Assembly (NCBI RefSeq): GCF_001577835.2
Contig: NC_029543.1
Coordinates: 124,001 to 188,000 of the forward strand
Source of the DNA: Coturnix japonica
Taxonomy: Eukaryota; Chordata; Aves; Galliformes; Phasianidae
Length of the DNA: 64,000 nucleotides
Direction of reading: 5' to 3'
Below are positions 12,806 through 24,544 of the stretch, piece after piece. A program made the translations under genes and the position numbers. Each line of letters begins with the position of its first letter. The first letter of the stretch is position 1. The notes under the pieces were generated by a model. That model did not search any database and had not been told where the DNA came from. It saw only the letters and a list, made by a program, of their open reading frames with translations.

Positions 12806-13932
12806 GGTTAGCACAGTGCAGCTTTATTTCCATGGAGCAGGAGGAAGTTCTCCCCCATGGGCTCAGATCCCTTAACACACAACTTGCCAGCCCACAGCCA
12901 TACCCCACCACAGCTTTTGCAGGCTGGCCCTGTGGCCAGCTGCAGCACCCCTAAAGAGTCACAGTTCCCACAGCCAGGTTCCCCCACTATGGGGACAGCC
13001 ATAGTTCCCCTCATTTACACAGCCCTTCTGCTAGGCAGATGTAGGAGCACGCCCAGGCTGCCCAGGTCCTGCTGGAGCAGCCACGTGCAGAGTGAGGCAC
13101 TGCTGGGTACTGCCAGGCCTGGGCTGGATGAGAGTCATCTCCCAAATGCTGCATGGGGACTTCAGATCCCTGCAGGGTTCCCCACAGGGCTCCCAGGCAG
13201 GCCTACAAGTGACTGCATCACTGCACCTTGCTCAGACCATTTCCACCAGTTCGGCAGGGAGCAGTCATGATGGTGTAAAGCGGAGAGTGGGCTGCAGGGC
13301 AGAAGGGTGTTGCACATGGGGTCTCCATCTCCCCTTTACTTGTGGGGTGCACTTTGAGGCTGCCACACAGAGAGGAACAAAGCCAACACTTGGGTCAGGT
13401 GCCTATAAACCCCCTCACAGACAAAGCTCAGCTACAGGGAAACACACACACGCACACACACTGGGCCACGGTCAGCACTCCCCAGAGGACACAGACAGAG
13501 GTGATGCGGGAGGCAGGAGCAGGTAGGGGTCCAACACCCAGCCTGGTGCAGGGCAGAGCTGCCCAGACCAGGAGCCGTGGGGGTCGTGGCCGAGGGCAGG
13601 TCCTGCCATGCCCTGCCCCGTTGCCTCCCGCCCCTCACTGCGGCACGCAGCATTGCTCCAGGGCACGGTGGGCAGCGACACCCGTGGGGAGTCACGTCAC
13701 CTCTCTGATGTATTTTGCCAAGAGTGCTGCAGGCTGCGAAGAGAACTGAAAAGTGCTTAGAAAAGAGAGAAACCCCTAGAAAACCCACCCCAGACAAGAA
13801 CCCGACCTCGCCTCCCTGCCCACGGCATCCCTGCTGGCCCGGGGCAACACCACAGAGGAAGGGGGGGCCGGGGCCGGGGCCAGCTGGGGCGGGAGGCACT
13901 CGGAGCACCCAGGCTCGCCCCATCCCTGCCCT
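12806..13932 (-). other. CTXN1: CTXN1 3' untranslated region
   Basis: GC-rich sequence with no convincing open frame runs from the CTXN1 stop to a minus-strand AATAAA (TTTATT on the plus strand at 12823-12828). It includes a C/G-rich block at 13860-13890 with three GGGGCC-like units on the plus strand and a short (CA)n tract near 13442-13460. The 3' end is inferred from the poly(A) signal only. Confidence 0.55.
12823..12828 (-). terminator. CTXN1: Polyadenylation signal for CTXN1
   Basis: TTTATT on the plus strand reads AATAAA on the minus strand, about 1.1 kb after the CTXN1 stop. I saw no better canonical signal between it and the stop codon. Confidence 0.5.
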
Positions 13933-14187
13933 CTACACCAAGGCGTAGTCAAACTGGCCCCTCTCCAACCCCTCCTTGTGGTCAGTCCAGGAGGAGGCAG
14001 GCATGCGGCTGTAGGGGTCCAGCAGGATGCGAAAGCAGCGCACCATCAGCATCACCAAGAAGACGAGGAGGAAGATGACAAAGGCAAAGACGGTTTTCTG
14101 CTCGGCATCCATGCCCGCAGTGCTGGCTGGGTGCTCAACCAAGGACGGGGACAGCAGTTCATAATCCATCGTCGATGCATCATTCAT
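13933..14187 (-). CDS. CTXN1: Cortexin-1, neuronal single-pass membrane protein
   Basis: An 84-residue protein. The ATG at 14187 lies in CTCTGCCATGAATG, and an in-frame reading further upstream starts only at a TTG inside the splice acceptor, so the ATG is preferred. The N-terminal half is poorly conserved. From residue 26 the sequence [14 protein letters not shown] opens a transmembrane helix (about residues 33-49), followed by the cytoplasmic motif [18 protein letters not shown] and the C-terminus [10 protein letters not shown]. These match mammalian cortexin-1 almost residue for residue from memory (82 residues in human). Cortexins are small brain-enriched membrane proteins of uncertain mechanism. 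A strong acceptor (TGCTCTTTGCAG, minus strand, ending at 14209) lies 21 nt before the ATG, so at least one upstream non-coding exon exists. The gene is convergent with FBN3. Confidence 0.93.
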   Translation of the reverse strand: MNDASTMDYELLSPSLVEHPASTAGMDAEQKTVFAFVIFLLVFLVMLMVRCFRILLDPYSRMPASSWTDHKEGLERGQFDYALV

Positions 14188-14616
14188 GGCAGAGGTGAGA
14201 CGCTCAAGCTGCAAAGAGCACGAGGACAGGGAGCATCCGGGCCTGGGCAGCCAGCTCCGGACTCCTGCTGTGCACCCAAAGCACCACCTGCACCGGTCAC
14301 TCCATAGCCACCAGCACCACTAAGCTGAGCCAAGGAGCTCAGGATTCATTCCTGTGCTGATCGAGAGCTCCTGGAGGGAAAAGCAGAGATGGAGAGAGAG
14401 GAGGAGTTGGCCACGGGCATCAGCTAAAGAGCACCTTAGCTGCTAAATAATTAGAGACAGGAGAGGGCAGGGGAGAGTCTCTGTTGCCAGAACTGCAGTT
14501 ATTTGCTTGCAGATGCAGCCAGACAAGCAGTCAGATATCTGAGATAAAAGTCTGGGGACAGTGATATTTATGGAGAGCACCTACCTCACTCCAGCTGTGT
14601 GGGTGCACTAGCATTG

Positions 14617-15335
14617 CTATTGCAGGAGAAGCAGAAGGCTGCCTCCAAACAGCCACATCACTGAGCCAAGATCTCCAGGATCCAGCTTCCTTGGGCTATG
14701 GAGGAAAAGCAGAAAGACATAGACAGAAGTTAAAAGGACAGCAGTCACAGCAAAGCAACAAAGACACTGCTGTTTTCTCAAATGCTGTGAGTTCTCAGCG
14801 TCTCTTAGACCAGCGCTAGCTCCTGGGTAGAAGAACATCTTTACCAGTGTCCCCTTGCTCAATCCTGGGTCCTGAGCAATCTTAGTGTAGTGGAGACTGC
14901 AGGAAAAAGTCCAACTGGGAGACATCCAGCCAAGCATGCCCCTGCCCTCCAGGCAGCAATACTGGGAGTAACTATCAGTAGGAAAAGGCAGCCAGCTATG
15001 GACCACAGAATGTTTGACATGGCTCTGACTCATGCCGAGCACCTGCTCTCTTTCCTTTATCTGCACCTCCTGAGACACCACAAGGAACAGTGCTTGCAGG
15101 CTTTAAAAATAATTTCATAACAGAAAAACAGAAAAATAAAGGACAATGGCATCATCAAGGTGAGAAAGATGAATGTCCACCTTCCTGAGTCCCAGGCAGA
15201 TTCTGGTCTACAGTGCTCTTGAAACAAGTCACTTTGAAACACAGATACATACCCTGATCTTGGGAAATAGCACTGGCCCAGGACCCAACCTTCTGCTGGC
15301 AGGTCTATGTAGGAAGACCAGGACTGCTCAGCCAA
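14617..15335 (-). other. Two overlapping minus-strand open frames with hydrophobic segments, doubtful
   Basis: An open frame at 15335-15057 ends with a strongly hydrophobic run (FIFLTLMMPLSFIFLFFCYE). A second frame at 15081-14617 holds CFAVTAVLLTSVYVFLLFLH and a hydrophobic C-terminus. The first begins at a TTG, no Kozak-type ATG or clear splice structure joins them, and neither resembles a family I know. They lie about 0.4-1.2 kb upstream of the CTXN1 coding exon on the same strand. T-rich sequence can create such runs by chance, so I give this little weight as a gene. Confidence 0.12.
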
Positions 15336-15923
15336 GCAGTGCCATGGGTGGAGAGAAGCACTTCTTGTACCTTCTCTGTCAGGGATTTTGACAAATATAT
15401 CATCTGATCTTTAATGAGTACAAATTGCAAATATTAGATTTCTCTGGCAGTTCCTACCTTCCTTGGTGCAGCTGTCCAGGCAGTCAGTTAGGCTCCCTCA
15501 GGCCTACATTGACAAGCCACTGACTCTCCCTTCCTCGTGCTGTGGATTCCCATAGCATGAGCACCCATTAGGAGGGCAGAAGGATGGGGGTGAATGAACT
15601 GAGCTGGGGAGTTTTCCAGCTGAGCAGGAAACACGTTTCCCAGTCAGTAGAGAACAGCCAGGCTCAGAGTACAGCACCTTGCAGAACTTTGCTCCTCACA
15701 CTCTGCAAGAGGTGGTGAGTGGTCCAGAAGTGGATGTGAACCATGAAGATGAGGACAGCCTGGGGAATGAAGCATCCCTAGGGCCTCCAAATGAGCTGAT
15801 TTCTTTGCCTGGAAGCTCCTCAGATCAGCCTGATGTTGTTCCCATGGAAAGATGGTGGTCAGACACAGGGTGAGCAGAGGAGCAGCTGATGGTTCCATGT
15901 GACCCAGTAGAGGGGCTGCAGAG

Positions 15924-16190
15924 ATGATTCAGAGCCCGGAGCATCTTCTGCATGAGGAAAGGCTGAGAACCATGGGACTGTTCAGCCTGGAGAAGAGAAG
16001 GCTGAGAGGGGATCTCATCACTGTTTATAAATATCTAAAGTATGTGAGTCAGGTTGATGGAGGCGGACTCCTTTCGATGGTGAACAGCAATAGAAGAATG
16101 GGCAAGAGGAAGAATCTGGAACACGGGAAGCTCCACACTAACACAAGGAAGAATTTCATTATTGTCAGAGTGTGGAGAATATGTCCTGCT
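15924..16190 (+). mobile_element. CR1 LINE fragment
   Basis: The segment carries hallmark CR1 3' coding-region sequence: GTTCAGCCTGGAGAAGAGAA, GGCTGAGAGGGGATCTCATC and TTATAAATATCTAAAG, followed by the usual downstream text. It is 5'-truncated, as nearly all CR1 copies are, and also lacks the CR1 3' terminal repeats, so it is a decayed internal piece. Confidence 0.85.
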
Positions 16191-19100
16191 GCAATTTAAT
16201 CAACTCAAGCACAAATCATGAGTCTGAAGGTACCCAACTGACTTGTAACTGACATAAAAAATGCAGGGAGAAACATGCATATGCAGGAGAAAATACAAGG
16301 TTTTCTGCCAAATATTATTAAAGTATTTCTCTTGCATTCAGTATGCATTGCTTTTTTATTACCATGTGAAGAATCAGATCTTAATTTCCCAAGAAAATGC
16401 TGGTAAGATAGTTAAATGAAGGCAGCTGTTATTTAAGGAATATGTGACTGAGTTTTATTAAGATTCATGTTCCCTTAGTAACTAAAAAGAATGCATGAGC
16501 AAGGAAATTACTAAAAGGGGAGAGAACTCACAAAGGAAGAGGACTGTCAACTATTTAGCAACACTGTGGGGATATTTTTACAGGCACAAAATACAAATTA
16601 AATGTTAATCTGCAAAATGACAAATATCTAATGAAATAATAACTTTAAAAAGAGGCACGGAGTAGTGTTTACAACACAGGATGCCATCTGGTGTGGAGGG
16701 CTCACCCTTCCCACTAGAGACACCTCCACATGGATGCTGATCCCACACATGGGTAGGGGCAGAGGGATAGGACTGTGGAGGGATGGGGCTCTGCAGCCAT
16801 GGCACGACTCAACCACCTGGCTGCACTGCCCTCAGACAGTACCACTAGCATCACCTTATTCCAACCTCCCAGTTCTTGCAGGTTTTCAACTAAAGACAAG
16901 AGCTATATGGGAAAGCATAAAAGGAATCAGTGGGTAGATAACCAAGCTGTGGAGTCAGGGAGTGAGGCTGCCCACCAAGGCACAAACCACCTTGTCTTAG
17001 GGTGCTGGAAGGTGAAGACAGCTTTTCAACACTGCAGTAAAACACCTAGCCCTGCAAAGTGCATTTGAGCAGCAGAAATTGAAAAAAGACCCACATGATT
17101 GACACAACGAAGCAGAACTGTACCAGAAGTGCTGACCTATTCCAAGAATGGAAGTGGAAGATGAACACTATTATGAGTGAAGCGGGATTTAATGGCACTG
17201 TGTCATGGATGCAGTCCAACCAGCCATGGAGGGACTTTGTTTGCACGCTCTTAAAGAAACACAACTTTCTTAGTCCTATCTTAAAAAAGTAGACATTTAC
17301 AATTTTATAACAGCAATAAATGCGAGTTATGTCTTAAGGAGAGAAAACAGAACTAAATTGTGACAAAGGAGAGTTCTGAGGGGGCCAAAATGCTCAAATC
17401 CACATGAAGAGAGCAGAACAAAATGTCTGCACGCAAGGAACAGCATCAAATTCATTAGGATGCTGCTAAAGCAACCCTGCTTTTCAAAGCACAAATCCAC
17501 TGTTGCTCCCCGTACAAACCTATGTGAGGCAAGCTAGAGGAATATCCCAAATAGCCAGGGTTCAAGCGGGAATCGGCATGCAAAATGAGCAGGGCAGGGG
17601 AGCAATGCCACACACACTCTCTGCTCAGAGCTGGGAGCACTCTGCTGCTCTGCAGGAGCCAGGGGTCTCACAGGACCCTGCTCCGCATGTTCCCTGTTGT
17701 TAATATTCGTCCTATTGCCAGGCATGGCACACAACCAACTGTTGCAACCGGAGAGCAAATGCAATTGCCAGGGAGACAGGGAAGCAAGCACCCTTGTGAG
17801 GGCTGCAGGCAAAGTGCTTAAGCAGGAGGTCTGCAGGGCCTACCAGCTCCAGAGAGAGAGGGAAAGGCTATACTTGCGGCTCTTCAGGACTCTGTCTCTC
17901 TCTCCGCTGCCCCACAGCTGTGCTCCCAGGCCCACAAGTCCTTCTCCTCTGGAGCCCTTCTGGACACACCTCTGGCACTGCTATAGGGAGCTCACAGCAG
18001 AATTGCTGGCAGGGCTTGCATTGCCTTTTTCAGTCAATGTTGCTGCTGATTCCCCGCAGCAACAAATGAACACATGCCACTGGGTTACTGCATGGCTGCC
18101 AGGATCAACAGAGCTGCTGCCATAATGGAGCCTGAATAGCCAGGGGCAGCTGGAGATCCCTCTAAGAAGGGGGTGATCGGAGCTGCCTCCCCTCTTCACT
18201 CCTTCCCAGATGACTGCATTCAGCTGTCATTCTGCAGTGCTCACCTTTCCTCTGGAGGAAACTCCCTCCCATAGGATCTCCTCCTGTTCCAGCCTAGTTT
18301 TGCCCCTCAGGAAGAGAGAATTTGTAGGCTCTGTTTCCAGGAACAAGCACCCAATTCTCTGTGGAATCTGTCCCACAGGGCTAAAGAGGCATCCACGGCA
18401 CAGAGACGTGCATTACAGGCTTCTGCTCCAAAGCAGTGCCCTGGAATGGGCTGTGGGTTCCTTATGAGCATACTGCAGGGATGAGTGGAAGAAGTTTGTA
18501 TTTCTTCAGGAGGACCTCCATCACAAGACCTGCCAGCACCTCCGCATCACCTGGCCCAGCTCCTGGGTCCTGTGAAGTTCCAAGGAAGAATCCAATCTCG
18601 GCAGGATACCCTAACTGCACCAATGGATCAAGGTGTCCCCTCGTATTCTACAGCTCCTCAGTAAGAAGACAATCCAACAATAAAACTGTTACCCATAACT
18701 ACTGAAAAGCCCAGCATCCTTCTCTCTCCATCTAGACTCAACAGTTTCCATCAGAAGACATACTGGTCCCATCACCAGATGATCAGAGCTACCCCATCTC
18801 CTGAACCCATCACCAGTAAGAGGTCCTTGAAAACCAAGCACAGGAACAACTTCCCCCTCCCCTTTGCACTTCCTGGCTCTGCAGACCCCCTGTCCTACCC
18901 ATAGCATGAGCACTTGCAAGGGGATGGGGCATGGATAGTACCTGGATGGCATGGGTCTGGGGGCCCAGCCACTCAGCCACAAAGATTCCCAGCTTCAGCA
19001 CTTGCCATCTTGAGGGAAGGAGCAGATGCCTCTCTTCTGGAGAGCACACAGGGAAGGCAAATGCTCTTCACTCACACTGGAGCAGGTTCCTATGGCGATG

Positions 19101-21599
19101 CAGAATCAATTATAATAGAAGGTGGAGCACAGCTATTGGAGCTGGGAGAAGTTTTGTGAGCTGCCTGCCTGGGAAAGCAATGCTGTAAGTGGAAATGGGG
19201 CTGGGCCTGGCCATCCTTGGGGTTCAGCTCCTGAATCCCAGTGTCCCCCTGGCTGCTCCATGCTCTCCCAGTGCAGCATGTACAGGGGTCTGCCAGGCTC
19301 CTATGTGTCTCACCTGCACTTCCCAGAAGGCTGTCCAGGGCACTGAGAGCCACCTGAACTACCCAGACACAAATCTGCCTAGCACAGGCCATTGCACTCC
19401 CACCCTTACCACTGTCCCCACGGAGGGAGCAGGTCCCAGAATGAAAAGGTTTTGTACAGCAGCAGAACAGACAGCCCTTCCTTTCCCATGCAACCCACCT
19501 TCTGTACAACTCCCTTGCAAAATCTGCTCCAGGGCACACACCCCTGTGTGTCTGTGTCCGTCTCAGGGCCACAGCCCCACTCCCAGCAGTCTGAGATGCA
19601 CTAGAGCAAGCACAGCCTTCCTGCTGGGCAGGCACACCACTGCCATGCCTGCATTGAAGCTAAGCTTGACTTTGTGCAGCACCCAGCATGGAACTCCACC
19701 TCCAAAGCGCAGTTTAAGTATGCAATGCTGAGTGCACAGCTGGTCATGAAGATGTTCAAGGACTGAAGGATCTGGGACTACAAAATGTCACTACAACCCT
19801 ATATGTACCTTCTCAATCCAGACTCAAGGAGTGATCCAGGTTCAGTGCCAAGCCTGGCAGCTTTGGGATGCAAAGTGCTGTCAGGCTTGCACAGTGTCAC
19901 ACCCAGCTCACAGGGAAACATGCCGAGGTTCAGGAGAGGTCCAGGAGTGTGAATTTGTGCTTGGACCTGAACCAGAAACCACAGTCAGCCCCACTGTCTG
20001 ACAGTCCTGCACAAGCTCCTTGCGGCTGACTGTGTGCCACCTGCACAACCTCCCCACCTCTGTGTGCCAGATCTGTACAAACAAATGATAGTGATCTTTT
20101 CTCTTCTGGAGAAAGGTGACGGGAGCCTTGAAGCCTGGGCACTATGATTTGGAGGAAGAACACAAGATGGATAAGGAAAGTGTCAGGGACAGGAGTGGTC
20201 AATATAGCTGGTAGACCCACTGCAGCAATGTTCATGGGGTGATGATCCACATCCAGTTCTGATGGTCATCCACAGACAAAGGCTGTGCCTCCTTGTCCTG
20301 AGTCCTGAGCTAAAAGATGTGGGGTTGGCAGGAGCTCAGCAAGTGAAGAGTACCTGGCAAACAAATACACACACCCAGGCCAATAACATCCCTGAGCTTT
20401 TGGCAGAATTTATCTGTCTGAGCAAACCCAGAGAGCAGGATCTGGCCATTTCCAGACACCGTGAGTGAGAATGGCAGTCAAGTTCTGGGAGCGGGATACA
20501 TCTCTGAACACAGTTTGTCCTATAATTTGTCACTGCTTTAGCCATATGTAGCTCCTGTCATCTGCTGGACAGCAGGACCTTGCACATGTAGATCCTCATG
20601 GAAGAAAATCTTCATGAAAGAAAGAAAGAACTCTAGCCTTGACCTACAGGGACTCCAAGGGAACAAAGGCAGATGCTCAAGCAGGAGACTTAATGGAAGG
20701 AAAACCAGGGGTGACTTTCACTGCTATGTGCTCTGGTGAAAAGCGACTCTTCCCTTCTCATTCATGCACTCAGAAAGGGACATAGAAAGCTACTGTACTT
20801 CTACTGGCTGTTAGTGGCACCTAGAAGTACAGATTAGAAGCCTAAGTTGCTTGTGGCTGCTGGGAGGTGTTGTGCAGTCTCTCTCCACACTGCTTCCTTA
20901 TTACAATTTCACGATTTGCCCTGAGCAGAAATCCATTCTGTAAAAATTAAACACCAAATCATAAAAGCAAAACCCTCCATGGTTCCCCTTCAGCACAGTG
21001 CAGCATATTCCCTTCCTGCAATAAAGCAATTCATTGTAAATATCCAGAAATAACCATGGTATTTCCTGTGCAATCCATCTCAGCTGCTAATTGAAATGCA
21101 ATTTTGTGGTTGTGTTTGTTTGCTTGTTTTTCAGAGATGCTTACAGAAAACATTCTCACACTTAATCATCACAGAGACCACACATTGCCTGGAGCAAAGG
21201 GCAACATGAGTGGCCTCCCTGCAATATTAATATTGCTTTGCTAGCCATTAGTCTTTCGGCCAGGACTGGGAGTACGTGAACAAATTGTTCCTAAAATCCT
21301 TCCTCATATGCACTCATGTAAGAGTAATAGTAGCCTGTTATGGTCTGTGATGGCACTGGTTGTGGAAATGTATGACCTGCAAACCAGAGGAGCTGCTCAC
21401 ACAGGGGTTCCTTAGGACCCCCTTGCTGATGTGTGGCAGAGTTGAGGGGCTCTGTGCTGCACAACCCATCCCTGCCCAGCTCCCACTATGCCTCATTCCA
21501 GACCAGCATAGCCCAACTCAGTCCAATCCTATTCAGCATTCCCACTGGCCCCACAACCATGGTTTTCATGTGCCTCATGCACTGTGATTAGCCAAGGAG

Positions 21600-21695
21600 C
21601 TCTGCCACACCCTTGCACAGAGCAGGGGGGTTGAAACCCAGTGATCACTGTGGTCCTTTCCAACCCAGGCCAGTCTATGACTCTACACAGATAAC
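21600..21695 (+). mobile_element. CR1 LINE 3'-end fragment
   Basis: The pattern GGGGGGTTGAAACCCAG, then GTCCTTTCCAACCCAGGCC and TCTATGACTCTA follows the CR1 3' end, where a guanine-rich TTG-A stretch is followed by CCTTCCAACC and ATTCTATGA-type terminal repeats. It is short and diverged. Confidence 0.7.
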
Positions 21696-22689
21696 TTTAT
21701 ATCTAGTGTAAGACAGGTTGTATACTTGATGATACTCTCTGCCTGGGGTCACACATCTACCCGACTCTGGAAATGATTCTGTCAAACTCAGACCCAGACA
21801 GCTGCAAAGGGAGAAGCATCCCAGAATCAACATGGTTTTCAACAGATATGTTCAAATAATGTGCTACCCCAGGTGACACTGAGACTCAGGAATGAAAAGT
21901 GTTGACACTTTCACTGGGACACATTAAGCTGGTTCTAGACAATAAACACAGAGTTCAGTGATAAAGAGAAACATCCCCTGAGCAAGTGTAAGGGTGGCTA
22001 ATAAAGATGTTAACAAAGATGATAGTAGATAGTCAAAGGTTATTAGCAAAGGAAAACTCACCAGTGTTGATTCCTTGACCAGAAAGCTGAGGCAGTCTCC
22101 ACTGGGAAGCATTCTCCAAGAGATGGTGCCTCAGTGGTGGTCAGCCCTTAAATGAAGTCTTAGAGGAGGTGGAGTCGAGCTCCACCCCTTCCAGGAGCAC
22201 AGCTCCATTACTCTCACCTGTGCTCCCACAGCTGACCCAACACTTGCCTCAGCTGATTAATCAGAGGTTCCAGCTGTGATTCCCCATACAGCAGGCTTCT
22301 TCAGAAAGAATTTGTCACCATCAATGAATTGATGGGGGATTTATTTCTGCCAGCCCAAAAACTGCACGCAAAGTAATATGATTTGTCCAAACTCTTTAAC
22401 ATGCTGTTCTCCTTGATTTAAAGTCTGTTGAACAATCTTTATTTTCTTGGCACATTATTAATTCAGATTCTGGCTTTGATGGGAAGGAGCTGAGATGCTT
22501 CTGGAGTCTGTAATTTGGGAATGAAAGAAGAAAAGGGCAAATGGAAGGGCTTAGGCAGCAAAAATCTTCCCAGTATAACTGCAAACTGGGTTTAAGCAAC
22601 TCCTATGTGCAAGAACTCATGAATAAGCATGGAAACATCCCATAAATGGCAAGGAAAAGGTGCTGCCTGATAACAAAAGATAAATAACG

Positions 22690-22913
22690 TGGGTCACTCT
22701 AAACCAGTGCCTCCCATTTATTTCCAAGGAAATCACAAGAGATCCAAAAACCACAGTAACAGTGGTGACAGAGCACAGCTAGTGGTGCTCACTACACTGA
22801 AAAATAGTGGTTTTTAGCTGAGAATTTGTTCTGTCAAAGGGTGCTATTGGGCTCTTTGGATCTGTTGCAGTTTCCATGGAAATAAATAGGAGGCATTACT
22901 TTCAGGGGAAAAG
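22690..22913. mobile_element. Short mariner (Galluhop-type) deletion derivative
   Basis: The left end has CCTCCCATTTATTTCC and the right end has GGAAATAAATAGGAGG followed by CATTACTTTCAG. These are inverted copies of the terminal sequence of the galliform mariner (ATTACTTTCAGAGCAGCCC-type end, from memory). Inner sequence shared with the second copy at 24.0 kb includes TTTTAGCTGAGAATTTGTTC and GCTCTTTGG. At about 220 bp it has lost all transposase coding sequence and is a MITE-like remnant. It abuts a CR1 3' end at 22925. Confidence 0.75.
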
Positions 22914-22924
22914 TACATTCTTAG

Positions 22925-23032
22925 AGATGCCCCAGGCCATGAATGGGCACTGGACAACCTGAGCTGGGAGGATGGGGGACTTTAGGGTCTCTTCCAACCC
23001 AACTGTCACGTGGATCTATGATTCTGTGAATA
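22925..23032 (+). mobile_element. CR1 LINE 3'-end fragment
   Basis: Contains CACTGGACAACCTGAGCTGG, GGGTCTCTTCCAACCCAACT and the terminal ATCTATGATTCTGTGAA, which is the typical CR1 3' terminus. It lies directly after the short mariner remnant. Confidence 0.8.
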
Positions 23033-24000
23033 TTCCCAGACAAAATAGGGTTATGATGAGAAGACTGAGGATGTGCAAGTGTGATTTAAGGGATAATTGA
23101 GTGAGGGAGGTGGCAGTGACCTCACACAGAGCTCTGCTCACAATTCAGGAAAAGCAAACCCTATAGAGATGTGATTAAATCCAGGCTGGGTGCCATGGCA
23201 ACCTGCTCTGGACACAGGCCTGCTCACAGCCTCTCAGTGCCATGAGAGCAGACAGAGTTTGGTGAGCACATAGTGCTGGCGCATGAATGTCAGGAGAGTC
23301 CAACAGGCACCATGCACTGCTGTGGGGTTTCTGCCCCCATCAGTTCAGCTGCAAGAGGGATTCACTGCACTTCTCACTCAGGTGTGACTGTTAAGTGTTT
23401 GAGGATAAATAATTTAGAGCAAAGGACTGTGTAAGGCCAAGAGGGATGGACGCGGTGATGGGACAGATGAGGCAGTAGGGGCAGAGCATAGACCAAGAAT
23501 GCCCAGCTTGTGGCATGGAGAATGCTCACATACTCCACACTGGGAAGAGGTCAGCAAATCCCTCTGTGGCAGTAGAGGAGGTCAGAAGGTTTCTGGGATG
23601 GCAGGAATGTCTCTGCTGTGCCTGAAGGAAGATGCTGATGTCTGTGGTTGCATCAGGATACAGAGTACGATAGAAAAGTACTGTCTGCCAAAGTTGAGCA
23701 ATTAATTTTACGACCTTGCAGGTCTGGTCCATCATCCAAATCATCCAGCACAGCCCTGAGGAGTCAGCTCAGCAGCCACAGAAACAGTGACTCTATACAC
23801 TAGTTTCATCACTGAGTGTAATAAGGCAAACAGAAGCAAAGCATCTGCTGCTGGGGAGCCTAGTGGCATGCTGTGCTATAGGGCTGCAGGCTTTCATAGA
23901 TGTTCACTAGGAGTTCTTCCAGACAGCAAAATGCTGAAGTAATATTATACAGCCCCACTCAGGGACATGGAGATTAAAGGCAGAAAGGTTCCTGCATGTA

Positions 24001-24544
24001 CCAGGGCTGCTCTGAAAGTAATGCCTCCTGTTTCATGATGCTGACCCATAACATCAGAGGCATGTTGGTAAGATGGCAGTAGAGCTTGAACCTTCCCACC
24101 AATATCTCATTACATTTTGTTGATGTGTGACATGTGGCAGCAGAGGGACACTCTTACAGAATGGCATCTGACATGAATGTGCGGATGAATCAAAGAGATG
24201 TCATTGAATCCTCCACGTGGAATAAATGGCACTCATTGACACTCATGGACATAGCTGAACATTTATAGAGAGCAAACAGTGAAAGTGAGAACAGTGAGGG
24301 ATGGGAGGTTTGCTTTAGCAGTGGTGACATCAACAGCGGGTCACCTCCACTGGTACAGATTTGTACAAGTACAACATGCAACTCTCGCTCATTGCTGGTG
24401 AAAATGCACAGCTAATGGTGGTGGCTATATTGAAAAAGTGTTTTGTAGCTGAGAATTTGTTCTATCAAATAGTGTTATTATGCTCTTTGGGTCTGCTGTA
24501 GTTTCCATGGAAATACATGGGAAGCATTACTTTCAGAGTGGTCT
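24001..24544. mobile_element. Internally deleted mariner (Galluhop-type) copy
   Basis: The left end AGGGCTGCTCTGAAAGTAAT, then GCCTCC, is mirrored at the right end by GGAAGCATTACTTTCAGAG, and TA dinucleotides flank both ends (23999-24000 and 24543-24544) as expected of mariner insertion. Total length is about 0.54 kb against roughly 1.2 kb for an autonomous element, so most of the transposase region is missing. The right-end interior closely matches the copy at 22.7 kb. This family points to a galliform genome. Confidence 0.85.

Noticed and set aside
13850-13890. GGGGCC-like repeat units resembling a hexanucleotide expansion
   Set aside because: Only about three imperfect units are present, in the CTXN1 3'UTR; too short to call an expansion.
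19090-19731. Opposed open frames of about 180 codons on both strands
   Set aside because: No recognisable domain, no codon or splice support, and both strands are open together, which is typical of chance in GC-rich sequence.
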